NCBI GenBank assembly: GCA_018365455.1
Contig: JAGZJZ010000022.1
Coordinates: 1 to 64,000 of the forward strand
Length of the DNA: 64,000 bases
Direction: 5' to 3'
Origin: Clostridiales bacterium
GTDB taxonomy: Bacteria; Bacillota; Clostridia; Lachnospirales; Lachnospiraceae
In this document: piece by piece, positions 8,584 to 17,003 of the stretch
Layout: each line of letters begins with the position of its first letter
How positions within the stretch are numbered: position 1 is the stretch's first letter
Program-made: the position numbers and the translations under genes
The notes under the pieces: model-generated
Database searches by the model: none
The model's input: the letters and a program-made list of their open reading frames with translations, nothing else
Told to the model about the DNA's origin: nothing

Positions 8584-9948
8584 TTATTCACATAAGAAAT
8601 ACAAATATTTTATAATATCATTTTCCAGATTCATAACAATTTCCCTGGCACTTTCCGGCGTTTCCGGATTTAATTGTTGATACTGCTCCCAGGTTCGGTA
8701 ATACTTACTCTGAATCGGTGCTACTTCTGAATGTGTGTAATCTTCCTTATTAAACTGCATTCCCGCTGTCTCACCTGCATTTTTGTATACCCCATAATCC
8801 CGTACTGTCTCACAGACAGCAATCAGGTTCTCAAGGTTAATGTCGTTATAGGTCAAAGCTCCCTTGTCAAACTGGAATATAAATTTACCATCCGGCATCA
8901 TGATATCCAGGAATTCTTTGGTATAGTCAATGCATTCCTGTTTGGTAGCCGTTCTCAGCATGCCAAGTGGGAACAGTCCTGCAAGGATATGTTTCTTTCC
9001 AAGCTTTTCTTTCACCAGCTTCGCATCACCGATCTCGAAGGTCAGGTATGTATCAGTCGGCATTTCGTAGAGATAATCCAGGTAACGCATCCAGTCATGT
9101 TCGCAAAATGCATTCATATGAAGACCCAGGGATGCATAGTCATTTGCCTGACGCAGGAATGGTTCCCACCATAATTTTTCAAAATCTTTTTCCTTCATAT
9201 AAGTAGCCAGATGCAGTGGGAAGAATACCTGTCCATAATTGCTGATCTTCTTTGGAATACCAACCATATAATTAAGGGGATATACAGCTTCCACTGCAGC
9301 TGCAATTTTATCACGCTTTCTGCGAAGATCCATGCACATGCCGCTTAAACTTCGCATATTGTCTGTCAAAATATCAAGAGGCGCATAACACATTGCTTTC
9401 GTTGCAGGATCTGCCGCATAATAACCATATTTTTGAGTCAGCGCTCCAATGATTGCACCATTTTTCATCATAAACTGGTTTCGCGCCGTCATCCCCTGAT
9501 TTAAAGCAAACATGGCTCTCACAGGATCTTTGGCAAAATCCAGTGCACTATAGTTCCTGGGAAGAATCTTCTCGATCAGACAATCAATCGGGTTCTCAAT
9601 AAAATCATCATATTCTTCCGGCAAAAGACCTACTGTATTGGGATGCTGCATCAGCCCGGACTTATTCATTTTAAAGTTATTAGATTCAAGGGCCTGATAG
9701 GAATCCGGCATACGTATCGTTCCGCCAAATACACAGATATCAGAGGGCACCTTCTGGCACAATTCATCTGCAGCCTGCATCAGTATCTCCGGATGCCAAG
9801 CAGCTTCTTTTCCGTCCACACCCGCATATCCTGCAACGACTTCCAGCGTTAGATTTACATTGATCGGCACACGTTTCGGAATCTTGTTATCAAACACATC
9901 ATGAAAGATCTGCGTTCTCTCCTGTCTTAATTGTTCAACATCACCCAT
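8584..9948 (-). CDS. URO-D-fold corrinoid methyltransferase (methyltransferase I)
   Basis: The 454-residue protein belongs to the uroporphyrinogen decarboxylase/MtaA-like superfamily, recognised by the N-terminal RVPINVNLTLEVVAGYAG region, the central HEHD-like segment ending in AFCEHDWMRYLDYL and the C-terminal FIFQFDKGALTYND stretch. In operons with a corrinoid protein and an MTHF methyltransferase, such proteins demethylate a substrate (aryl methyl ethers and others) and load the corrinoid. The true substrate cannot be read from sequence. AAGGAGG precedes the ATG at 9948. It is the first gene of the operon and has a consensus promoter. Confidence 0.85.
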   Translation of the reverse strand: MGDVEQLRQERTQIFHDVFDNKIPKRVPINVNLTLEVVAGYAGVDGKEAAWHPEILMQAADELCQKVPSDICVFGGTIRMPDSYQALESNNFKMNKSGLMQHPNTVGLLPEEYDDFIENPIDCLIEKILPRNYSALDFAKDPVRAMFALNQGMTARNQFMMKNGAIIGALTQKYGYYAADPATKAMCYAPLDILTDNMRSLSGMCMDLRRKRDKIAAAVEAVYPLNYMVGIPKKISNYGQVFFPLHLATYMKEKDFEKLWWEPFLRQANDYASLGLHMNAFCEHDWMRYLDYLYEMPTDTYLTFEIGDAKLVKEKLGKKHILAGLFPLGMLRTATKQECIDYTKEFLDIMMPDGKFIFQFDKGALTYNDINLENLIAVCETVRDYGVYKNAGETAGMQFNKEDYTHSEVAPIQSKYYRTWEQYQQLNPETPESAREIVMNLENDIIKYLYFLCE

Positions 9949-10012
9949 TAATAATACCTCCTTATAAATGGAATCGTTTTTAGTTTTCATTCACAACCGC
10001 AATATAGGTATT

Positions 10013-10035
10013 AAAAAAAGACACCCCGCTGTGCC
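10013..10035 (-). promoter_or_regulatory. Possible attenuator hairpin in methyltransferase leader
   Basis: On the minus strand a short stem GGCAC/GTGTC (one G-U pair) with a 6-nt loop is followed by seven U residues, upstream of the first gene. The stem is short, so this is tentative. Confidence 0.3.
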
Positions 10036-10061
10036 ATTTCCTTTTACCAATACTCTTTATT

Positions 10062-10074
10062 CGTGATTATCACG
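10062..10074. promoter_or_regulatory. Operator-like palindrome in methyltransferase leader
   Basis: CGTGATTATCACG is a perfect 6-1-6 palindrome about 40 bp downstream of the predicted transcript start of the methyltransferase operon. The position suits a repressor site; no candidate regulator gene is adjacent. Confidence 0.4.
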
Positions 10075-10122
10075 TATTTTTAAAATCACCACCCATTTTA
10101 TGTCGTTATTTTGTATAAAATT

Positions 10123-10151
10123 ATTGTATCACCTTGCCTAAATTGTGTCAA
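10123..10151 (-). promoter_or_regulatory. Sigma-A promoter of the corrinoid methyltransferase operon
   Basis: Minus strand TTGACA, 17 bp, TACAAT: a near-perfect promoter. Confidence 0.85.
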
Positions 10152-10297
10152 GTTATATATTATTTTAAGTATATTTCGAAAAATCCGTTATTATATTAAC
10201 AAATATATTAAATTAATCGTCTTGCTCGAAATAAAACTCTTTCCAACATGTCCAACGAAAGATTTCTACCTTTTTCCTACTTTTTATGCATCATAAA

Positions 10298-10400
10298 AGT
10301 CCGGTTATTTACAAATCTGAGAGAATTATGACGGCTGGGAATATTAAGGCTCTATATTCTTTCTCTTTACAGATTATATTAAAATACCGGACTATTTTTT
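10298..10400 (+). ncRNA. Structured element, possible small RNA or bidirectional terminator
   Basis: Outer arms AAAGTCCGGTTATTT and AAATACCGGACT close a region with two further nested pairings (AAATCTG/CAGATT and GAGAGAAT/ATTC-TTCTC) around a loop of about 30 nt. On the plus strand the 3' arm runs into six T residues. It also lies downstream of the thioesterase gene on the other strand, so it may simply end that transcript. It matches no riboswitch class I could recall. Confidence 0.35.
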
Positions 10401-10452
10401 GATTTCTTTATTAACTTATATTAATAAAAGTGTTGATTTTCCTATAATGCAG

Positions 10453-10875
10453 TCAATCACCGCATAAAATCCCGCGAAACATCTGGTCAAAAGCAGGATT
10501 GGCTTTTTTTAATGATATAAGCTTCCCTTCCCTGGAAAGGAAGCAATGCTCAGTCTCTCCGTTACAGCGGACTTCTTTCGTTTCTCTATCCCGAATGATG
10601 TAAGACAAGGTCATTTTAATACCATTATATTTTTTTAACCGTGCCTCAATCAGTACCGTATCGTTAAAATGTACCATGGTTCTGTACTGGCATTTTACAG
10701 AGAGTACGGGACTTAAAATCCCAGCCTCTTCCATTGCCTGGTATCCAAGACCTGTCTGCTCCATGAGATCAATTCTGGCTTCTTCAAACCAGCGGATATA
10801 ATTGGAATGATGGATAATTCCCATCTGGTCTGTCTCATAATATTGTGCTTTGTGCTCGTAACATTTAAAATTCAT
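10453..10875 (-). CDS. Acyl-CoA thioesterase, YbgC/4-hydroxybenzoyl-CoA thioesterase family
   Basis: A 140-residue hot-dog fold protein. The catalytic aspartate motif is present as YYETDQMGIIHHSNYIRWFE (residues about 13-32), with the HHSNY and WFEEAR elements typical of YbgC/FadM-type thioesterases, which hydrolyse acyl-CoA or related thioesters in the cytoplasm. It follows the GGDEF-EAL gene by 19 nt on the same strand and may be co-transcribed, although no functional link is obvious. The ATG at 10875 is preferred over the adjacent TTG. Confidence 0.88.
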   Translation of the reverse strand: MNFKCYEHKAQYYETDQMGIIHHSNYIRWFEEARIDLMEQTGLGYQAMEEAGILSPVLSVKCQYRTMVHFNDTVLIEARLKKYNGIKMTLSYIIRDRETKEVRCNGETEHCFLSREGKLISLKKANPAFDQMFRGILCGD

Positions 10876-10894
10876 CAACTGTCCTGCTCTCCTG

Positions 10895-12865
10895 TCATTT
10901 ACTGCCCTGTTTTTCCGCCAACAATAACTTCAGCATTTCATCCCCGGGCATTGGTCGTGCATATAAGAATCCCTGGATAAAATCAATACCGGATTCCTTA
11001 ATAAACTTATCCTGCTCCGGTGTCTCTACACCTTCTGCAAGCACCTTTAAATCCATGTCGTGGAAGATACCGGTCATACTTCGCAGCATTCCTGCCGATT
11101 TGGGTACCGCCATAGAAGACCACACCAGGCTTTTATCAATTTTAATCACATCCAGAGGGGTCTCCATAACCGATACAATATTAGAATATCCTGTACCAAA
11201 ATCATCCAGTCCCAGCATTACACCGTGTTTATGCATCTCCTCGGCAAATCCAATAACCAGCTGGGCACTTTCCGCCAGAACACTTTCTGTTATCTCGATC
11301 TTAATTTTCGAATATGGTGTATGATTTTCTTCAATGATCTTCAAAACCTTTTCTGCAAGATCAAGCTGGGTAAACTGAACTGCAGAAAAATTCACATGAA
11401 TGCCATCCAGTTCAATTCCATGTTCCAGCAGCTGATTCATAAAGCAGCATACTTTCTGGAGAATCTGATAGGTCATCTCAATAATCATGCCTGTCTCTTC
11501 CGCAATGGGGATGAACTCATCCGGATAAACTGCACCAATGGGTGAATCCGGAATCCGCAGAAGGGATTCTGCCAGCACAAATTTACCGTTTCCGGTGTCT
11601 ATAATCGGCTGATAAAATACATCAAAATCATTGTTCTTTAACTTCACTTTTAAGATTTCAGCTATTTGGATCCTGCGTCTTAGTTCCCGCATCATATCCT
11701 GCCCACAATAATAAACTGCCTTTGTCCTATCCTGCTTTGCTTTGGAAACTGCATACTCAATGCCGTTAATCAAACCCTCTACGCTGTCCGCTGTCTCAGG
11801 ATAACTTACCACTCCCATTGCAGACTGGATAATACAACTACATTCTTTAACCGTAAATGGAAAATTCATTCTTTCCTTAATGGTTCCGATAATCTGACGA
11901 ATTTTTTCCTCATCTGCATTCTTTTCCAGTATGGCAAATTCGTCCCCGCTAAACCGGAAGAGATATTGTTTTTCAATAATCGTATGCAGATATGCGCTGA
12001 CTGCCTTTAAGAATGCATCACCGCTCTGTTGTCCAAAGGTATCATTGATCTGCTTAAAACCGCGCAGTGACAGAACAATAATGGTAAATGATGATTTTTC
12101 ATTTTTACGGATCATCAACTCCAGCATTTTTAAAAATTCCTGCCTATTTGGTATATCGGTGAGATAATCAAAGGATATCTGTTTATTTTGCAAATAAAGG
12201 TAAATCAGGAGTAAAGCACTGGTTGCCGCTGATCCTGACAACAGTATCGTAGGAAACAGCTGCTGAATCACAATAACTATCATTGCGATAAATGGAAAGA
12301 TCGCCAAAATACGGCGTATTTTCCGTTCGATCCAGGCATGTTTAATCAGAACAATCACCATTGCTGCAAGGCAGTATATGTAAAATACCAGATAGGTTGT
12401 AATAATAAGAGGTCCCTGGATATACGTACCGTCGGGGCTGATATCAAACAATAATTTACAGGGAAGGTTAAGAAGCACCAGGAACAGATAAAGTATTCCC
12501 GGGATACATGACCAACCGATTACTTTAAAAATGCCCTCATGATTCTCATATACCGTCGCCGTTGTATAGTAAAAATAGGCCATTCCCATCAGCGGAGTTG
12601 CTATAAAATAAATGATTGTAACCGCCCAGGAAACCTGATATGGCACATACTGGGGAAATGCCAAAAATGCTGTGGATAATATATTCGAAAACATGGCGCA
12701 AAAAGTCGCCAAAAAACAGCATTGAAATAAACGATTCTTCAAGGATGGAAGCAAATCCCCTTTTCTTGCATAAGACCAGATGATAATGAGAAAAACTACG
12801 GAAATACATTCCGCTGCCACATTCCACCTCAAAACTTCACCTTCTTCCTCTTTATCATCTGACAA
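10895..12865 (-). CDS. Membrane GGDEF-EAL cyclic-di-GMP signalling protein
   Basis: About 656 residues: eight or so hydrophobic segments in the first 230 residues (a 7TM-like sensor module), then a GGDEF domain (about 233-385) and an EAL domain (about 395-650). The GGDEF signature reads SGDEF (FRFSGDEFAI) and the EAL signature reads AESLLRI, i.e. ESL, while the downstream EAL motifs HVNFSAVQF, DDFGTGYS, KIDKSL, EGVET and QGFLYARP are intact. Phosphodiesterase activity is therefore plausible and cyclase activity uncertain. The start is ambiguous: TTG at 12865 or TTG/GTG codons 10-14 residues further in, which have better ribosome sites. Confidence 0.88.
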   Translation of the reverse strand: MSDDKEEEGEVLRWNVAAECISVVFLIIIWSYARKGDLLPSLKNRLFQCCFLATFCAMFSNILSTAFLAFPQYVPYQVSWAVTIIYFIATPLMGMAYFYYTTATVYENHEGIFKVIGWSCIPGILYLFLVLLNLPCKLLFDISPDGTYIQGPLIITTYLVFYIYCLAAMVIVLIKHAWIERKIRRILAIFPFIAMIVIVIQQLFPTILLSGSAATSALLLIYLYLQNKQISFDYLTDIPNRQEFLKMLELMIRKNEKSSFTIIVLSLRGFKQINDTFGQQSGDAFLKAVSAYLHTIIEKQYLFRFSGDEFAILEKNADEEKIRQIIGTIKERMNFPFTVKECSCIIQSAMGVVSYPETADSVEGLINGIEYAVSKAKQDRTKAVYYCGQDMMRELRRRIQIAEILKVKLKNNDFDVFYQPIIDTGNGKFVLAESLLRIPDSPIGAVYPDEFIPIAEETGMIIEMTYQILQKVCCFMNQLLEHGIELDGIHVNFSAVQFTQLDLAEKVLKIIEENHTPYSKIKIEITESVLAESAQLVIGFAEEMHKHGVMLGLDDFGTGYSNIVSVMETPLDVIKIDKSLVWSSMAVPKSAGMLRSMTGIFHDMDLKVLAEGVETPEQDKFIKESGIDFIQGFLYARPMPGDEMLKLLLAEKQGSK

Positions 12866-12924
12866 ATATTCCCGGGTATCCGTCTTCCCTGAACGCTTGT
12901 CTGTAATTTTACAATTTATTAATG

Positions 12925-12953
12925 ATTATAACCGATTTGTGGAAATAATTCAA
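12925..12953 (-). promoter_or_regulatory. Sigma-A promoter of the GGDEF-EAL gene
   Basis: Minus strand TTGAAT, 17 bp, TATAAT, with its -35 box overlapping the last codons of queA. Confidence 0.8.
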
Positions 12954-13981
12954 TCTATTGTGATAAACATTGCATCCCCAAACGAAAAAAAACGATACCT
13001 TTCCTTCACTGCCGTTTCATACGCATTCATAATATTCTCTTTCCCAGCCAGCGCTGACACCAGCATCAAAAGCGTGGATTCCGGCAGATGGAAATTTGTG
13101 ATCAAATGATCGATCATCTTAAACTGATAACCAGGATAGATAAAGATCTCCGTCCATCCGCTTCCTGCTTTCAGAATGCCATTTTCATCTGTGGCTGATT
13201 CCAAAGTACGGCAGCTGGTCGTTCCCACAGAGATTACTTTCCCGCCATTTTTTTTAGTTTCGTTAATGATGTGCGCCTGATCTTCTTCTACCACGTAAAA
13301 TTCAGAATGCATATGGTGTTCCGTAACATCTTCAACTTTAACAGGCCGGAAGGTTCCAAGCCCAACATGAAGTGTCACATGGGATATCTGAATCCCTTTT
13401 TTCTGAATTTCTTCCAGCAGCTCCGGTGTAAAATGCAGACCTGCCGTAGGTGCTGCTGCGGAGCCGTCATTCTTTGCATAAACCGTCTGATAACGATTCT
13501 TGTCTTTCAGCTGATGGGTAATATATGGCGGCAGAGGCATCTGACCCAGCTGATCCAGGATTTCTTCAAAAACTCCTTCATAGGTAAACTGAATCAGACG
13601 GTTCCCCTCTTCTACCACATCGATGACTTCGCCCACTAAAAGTCCTTCCCCAAATGAGATCTTGGTTCCGGGCTTTGCCTTCTTACCAGGCTTCACTAAT
13701 GTTTCCCATATATTATTTTCTTTGCGCTTCAGCAAAAGAACCTCAATTTTAGCATCTGTGCCAACCTTGTTTCCGAAAAGACGTGCCGGAATTACTTTTG
13801 TATCATTAACAACCAGGCAGTCTCCGGGATTTAAATAATGTACGATATCTTTAAAGATCTCATGACGGATTTCTCCGGTTTTTCTATCTAAGACTAAAAG
13901 TCTGGAACTGGAACGGTCTTCCAGCGGATCCTGAGCGATTAATTCCTGTGGTAAGTCAAAATAAAAATCTGAAGTTTTCAT
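12950..13981 (-). CDS. queA: S-adenosylmethionine:tRNA ribosyltransferase-isomerase
   Basis: Transfers and isomerises the ribosyl moiety of SAM onto preQ1-modified tRNA to give epoxyqueuosine, the penultimate step of queuosine formation. The 343-residue protein has the usual full length and family motifs: FDLPQELIAQDP at residues 7-18, CLVVNDTKVIPARLFG, AAPTAGLHFTPELL near residue 175 and ITNFHLPESTLLMLVSA near the end. GGAGAG precedes the ATG. No tgt gene is adjacent; it appears monocistronic with its own promoter. Confidence 0.97.
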   Translation of the reverse strand: MKTSDFYFDLPQELIAQDPLEDRSSSRLLVLDRKTGEIRHEIFKDIVHYLNPGDCLVVNDTKVIPARLFGNKVGTDAKIEVLLLKRKENNIWETLVKPGKKAKPGTKISFGEGLLVGEVIDVVEEGNRLIQFTYEGVFEEILDQLGQMPLPPYITHQLKDKNRYQTVYAKNDGSAAAPTAGLHFTPELLEEIQKKGIQISHVTLHVGLGTFRPVKVEDVTEHHMHSEFYVVEEDQAHIINETKKNGGKVISVGTTSCRTLESATDENGILKAGSGWTEIFIYPGYQFKMIDHLITNFHLPESTLLMLVSALAGKENIMNAYETAVKERYRFFSFGDAMFITID

Positions 13982-14035
13982 GTGCAGCTCTCCTATATTT
14001 TCTGATTATGTATGAATTTTTTCTAAACTTTCTAT

Positions 14036-14064
14036 AGTATAGCATCGTTCCCGCTGCCTTTCAA
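14036..14064 (-). promoter_or_regulatory. Sigma-A promoter of queA
   Basis: Minus strand TTGAAA, 17 bp, TATACT. Confidence 0.8.
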
Positions 14065-14192
14065 GAGCGTATCACATAGAAGCCTTTCACAACGCCTATC
14101 ACATAGTGGCGGTACCTGCCATGCTGTGCCCGCTAAGGGTGTGCGCAGTTACACCACATAAGACTCACAGGAATTGACTCTCATCCTCTCAT

Positions 14193-14225
14193 CAAAAGAA
14201 GACCTTAGCAAATTGCTAAAGTCTT
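14193..14225 (-). terminator. Terminator of the sirtuin gene
   Basis: Stem of 12 pairs (AAGACCTTAGCA/TGCTAAAGTCTT with a 3-nt loop) and CTTTT on the minus strand. Confidence 0.75.
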
Positions 14226-14253
14226 GTGTCAGAACATGGTAATATGGCAGCCT

Positions 14254-14283
14254 GCCGGATAATTTTCTGATAAATTATCCGGC
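14254..14283. other. Perfect 12-bp stem hairpin after the sirtuin gene
   Basis: GCCGGATAATTT and AAATTATCCGGC around a 6-nt loop, just after the stop codon and before the real terminator. It has no U tract and probably stabilises the 3' end. Confidence 0.6.
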
Positions 14284-14294
14284 ACACCATGGTA

Positions 14295-15023
14295 TTAATA
14301 CCCTAATAAAGGCAGCACTTTTCTTGGTTCTTCAATAATTACCAGATCAGCCTTTACGTCCGTATAGTGTTCCTGATCATGAATGATGACAAGGTTATGT
14401 CCTTCAAAATATTTGATGTAATTTGCAAATACTTCAGAGGATAGCGTTGTCCCCAGTAAAAGCAATACATCTGCCTTTTCAATTTCCTCTGTTGTTTTCG
14501 TCATCAGCCTGCTGTCTACCATCTCTCCAAAGAGGGATACCATGGGTCGTATGGGTATCTTGCATGTTTCACAGATTGGCATGCCTTTCGCCTTTAACAT
14601 GTAATCCAGGGAATACTCTTTTTTACAGCGTGGACACTGATTATGATAAATACTTCCATGAAGGTTGATGATATTTTTGCATCCCATCTGCCTGCCGTGT
14701 TCATAGATATTGGCAGTAACGATACACTGCAGTTTACCGGCCCGTTCCATTGCAGCCAGTGCCGAAGCGGACTCCGTTATTTCCGGCGGATTCTCCAGCA
14801 TTTCATGAATATAAAAGTCAAAAAACTGTTCCGGTCTGGTGCTGTAAAAAGCGCTTGAGAATATTTCTTCCGGTGACGCATCATACTTCTGCTCAATCTC
14901 GTAAGCCCGCAAAGGTTTTTTAACGCCTGTGTATCCGCCTTCTTCCATCATGCCGGAACCGCATAATGCTACGGTGTACTGGCTTTCTTCCAGTATCCTT
15001 TTTAAATGCTCAATCTTAGTCAT
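14295..15023 (-). CDS. Atypical Sir2 (sirtuin) family protein
   Basis: A 242-residue Sir2-fold protein. The zinc-binding pairs (CPRC and CETC, about residues 135-165), the catalytic histidine region LHGSIYHNQC and the C-terminal LLLGTTLSSEVFANYI are clear. The NAD site is divergent: the usual GAGISxxSGIPxFR reads GSGMMEEGGYTGVKKP, and TQNID reads TANIYE, losing the conserved Q and D. NAD-dependent deacylation is therefore uncertain; ADP-ribosyl transfer or NAD binding only are possible. GGAGG sets the ATG at 15023. Confidence 0.82.
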   Translation of the reverse strand: MTKIEHLKRILEESQYTVALCGSGMMEEGGYTGVKKPLRAYEIEQKYDASPEEIFSSAFYSTRPEQFFDFYIHEMLENPPEITESASALAAMERAGKLQCIVTANIYEHGRQMGCKNIINLHGSIYHNQCPRCKKEYSLDYMLKAKGMPICETCKIPIRPMVSLFGEMVDSRLMTKTTEEIEKADVLLLLGTTLSSEVFANYIKYFEGHNLVIIHDQEHYTDVKADLVIIEEPRKVLPLLGY

Positions 15024-15289
15024 ATTTTCTGCCTCCTTCCTGCTCAAACCGGGCAATACAGCTTCTCTGTAATCATAATGCAGAAACCGGCGATCACGCT
15101 GGTAACTGCTGCGCTAATTCAGATTCACTATAGTTTAAGATGCCGCCCGGTAATAATCTGTTAAAATAATTATACAATTATTTTATATAAAATACCATTG
15201 ATACTGTATGAAATTCAAATCCAAATTATTTCCAATTGGCAAAGATCATGTAATTTCTCCTAAACATGTCCATCTAACCCAGCATTTTA

Positions 15290-16729
15290 CTATTTATTTT
15301 GCCCCGATTTCCCATTGGATGTGCATATATGCTTCCCTAAATTCTTCATTTGCAAAATAACCAACGTCAGGCAAATCATAAAAGTCAGCAAGTCTGCTAT
15401 TGGACCGGACCATAATACTCCGTTTAGGCCAATGGCTGAAGTCAGTACAACGGCAGAGAGTATTTTGAATACCAGTTGATATGACAGGGAAATTGCCGCT
15501 GCCTGAGCCGGTTTTCCAATCGCCTGGAAGAACACACCGGTAATTGTCTGAAATCCAAAGAAAATATAGAGCAGAAAATACCTCTGGAAAAATTTTCTGG
15601 AAAATTCCATATATAACTGGTTCTCTGTATTTCCAAATAAATGTATAATCGGTTCCGGAAAAAACACAAATAATACGGTAGCTGCCACCGATGTTATGGT
15701 CCCAATCAGAATTGCCATCCCATATGCCTTTTTTACACGTATATAATTCTTGGCTCCATAATTATAACCTACAATTGGCTGCATTCCTATTCCAATCCCA
15801 AGCAGTATGGTAAATAAAATTTCCTGTACTTTCATGGAAATCCCATATGCGGTAAGGGGAATTTCGCTTCCATATATCGTTGCTGCCCCATAATGCACAA
15901 TTAAATTATTGTTCACAACCATAACAAGTGAAAATGCCAGCTGGTCAATAAAGCTGGAAATGCCAAGGCCGCAAATTTCTCGTACTGTCTCAAACTGAAG
16001 TTTTAAAATACCTTTGGTTATTTTAATGCTCCGGAATTTCCGGAGATAGCATACGGATAAAACAAAGGAAACCATTTGTCCAATAAAGGTTGACCAGGCA
16101 GCACCTTTCATCCCCCATCCAAAACCAAAAATGAACACCGGATCCAGACACCCGTTTACCAATGCTCCGATTATCATGGATGCCATTGCATATTTCGGAC
16201 TGCCATCTGCACGAATGACAGAATTTAAGGATGTGCTGATCATAATAAAAGGCAGACCCATGACAATGATGTACCCATACTCTTTTGCATAAGGCATCAG
16301 CATTTCTGTTGCGCCCAGTACGGTGAGGATCGGTTCTAAAAACAACAGCCCCACAGTCATAGCCAGAAGGCTGACACCTGTTATCAGCAGGATTGCATTT
16401 CCCACCCCTTTTGCAGCATCTTGTTCCTTTCCCGCTCCCAGCCGCAGACTGAAATATGCCGCTGTACCATCTCCAATGAGCAGCGACAGTGCCAGAGTCA
16501 CCAGGGTGATGAGCAGCACTACATTTGCAGCCCCGTTCCCCAGATAGCCCACTCCTCTTCCGATAAAAATCTGGTCTACAATGTTGTACAGGGCATTTAT
16601 CAGCATTGCCACCACACTTGGAATTGCAAATTTGGCAATTAACATCCCAATGGACCCGGTACCCAATATATTTTCCTGTTGATTTGATTGCTTTTGACTT
16701 AATTGCTTTTGTTTTAATTGCTGTTCCAT
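15290..16729 (-). CDS. MATE family efflux transporter
   Basis: A 479-residue membrane protein with the 12-helix MATE layout, two homologous halves and the N-terminal signature PSVVAMLINALYNIVDQIFIG of the NorM/DinF-like branch (substrate export driven by H+ or Na+). GGAGG lies 6 nt before the ATG. Its most interesting part is upstream: a leader of about 370 nt with a translated-looking 30-codon peptide, mutually exclusive hairpins and an intrinsic terminator 65 nt before the start, suggesting induction by translation inhibitors (inference). Confidence 0.93.
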   Translation of the reverse strand: MEQQLKQKQLSQKQSNQQENILGTGSIGMLIAKFAIPSVVAMLINALYNIVDQIFIGRGVGYLGNGAANVVLLITLVTLALSLLIGDGTAAYFSLRLGAGKEQDAAKGVGNAILLITGVSLLAMTVGLLFLEPILTVLGATEMLMPYAKEYGYIIVMGLPFIMISTSLNSVIRADGSPKYAMASMIIGALVNGCLDPVFIFGFGWGMKGAAWSTFIGQMVSFVLSVCYLRKFRSIKITKGILKLQFETVREICGLGISSFIDQLAFSLVMVVNNNLIVHYGAATIYGSEIPLTAYGISMKVQEILFTILLGIGIGMQPIVGYNYGAKNYIRVKKAYGMAILIGTITSVAATVLFVFFPEPIIHLFGNTENQLYMEFSRKFFQRYFLLYIFFGFQTITGVFFQAIGKPAQAAAISLSYQLVFKILSAVVLTSAIGLNGVLWSGPIADLLTFMICLTLVILQMKNLGKHICTSNGKSGQNK

Positions 16730-16794
16730 CTATTTTTCCTCCAAAGCGGTGGCTGTTCTCATCCCCCGCTGTTTTACTTTTTTAATTTGCCCAC

Positions 16795-16822
16795 AAAAAG
16801 AAGGCCGCTTAAGCCGCCTTCT
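16795..16822 (-). terminator. Leader terminator (attenuator) upstream of MATE gene
   Basis: Twelve-position stem (one mismatch) AGAAGGCCGCTT/AAGCCGCCTTCT followed on the minus strand by a run of five U. It lies between the promoter and the MATE start codon, so read-through must be regulated or partial. Confidence 0.8.
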
Positions 16823-16849
16823 GTCCGGGAGCATTTTCCCAATACAAAA

Positions 16850-16877
16850 GGCTGCAGACAAAACATCGTCCACAGCC
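16850..16877 (-). promoter_or_regulatory. Leader hairpin 3 of the MATE attenuator
   Basis: Minus strand GGCTGTGGAC and GTCTGCAGCC pair over 10 positions (two wobbles) around an 8-nt loop, between the switch hairpins and the terminator. Confidence 0.6.
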
Positions 16878-16896
16878 TATTGATATCTGCATCTGC

Positions 16897-17003
16897 CATC
16901 GGAAACGGGTACACAAAAAGAAGTATAGCTGCCTACACTTTTGTATACGTTCCGATGAAACAAAGTAAGTTATCTATGTTCCGGCTTTGCACAACGTTTC
17001 ATC
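16897..17003 (-). promoter_or_regulatory. Mutually exclusive leader hairpins of the MATE attenuator
   Basis: Hairpin 1 pairs GATGAAAC at 16996-17003 (inside the leader peptide frame) with GTTTCATC at 16954-16961. Hairpin 2 pairs CATCGGAA at 16950-16957 with TTCCGATG at 16897-16904, extended by a nine-pair inner stem. Both need bases 16954-16957, so only one can form. A ribosome halted on the leader frame would block hairpin 1 and favour hairpin 2. Confidence 0.6.

Larger units (their letters stand above)
9949..10452. other. 504-bp intergenic region with promoter, leader and structured element
   Basis: AT-rich non-coding region. It holds the promoter and about 165-nt leader of the methyltransferase operon (minus strand) and, further right, a long-range stem structure at 10298-10400. 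No convincing gene was seen. Confidence 0.7.
13982..14294. other. 313-bp intergenic region between queA and the sirtuin gene
   Basis: Contains the queA promoter, the terminator of the sirtuin gene and a second perfect hairpin. Between 14065 and 14190 there are short dyads (GGTACC core) and a 10-bp direct repeat TATCACATAG at 14070 and 14097; this part looks like a further intergenic repeat. No gene was seen. Confidence 0.6.
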
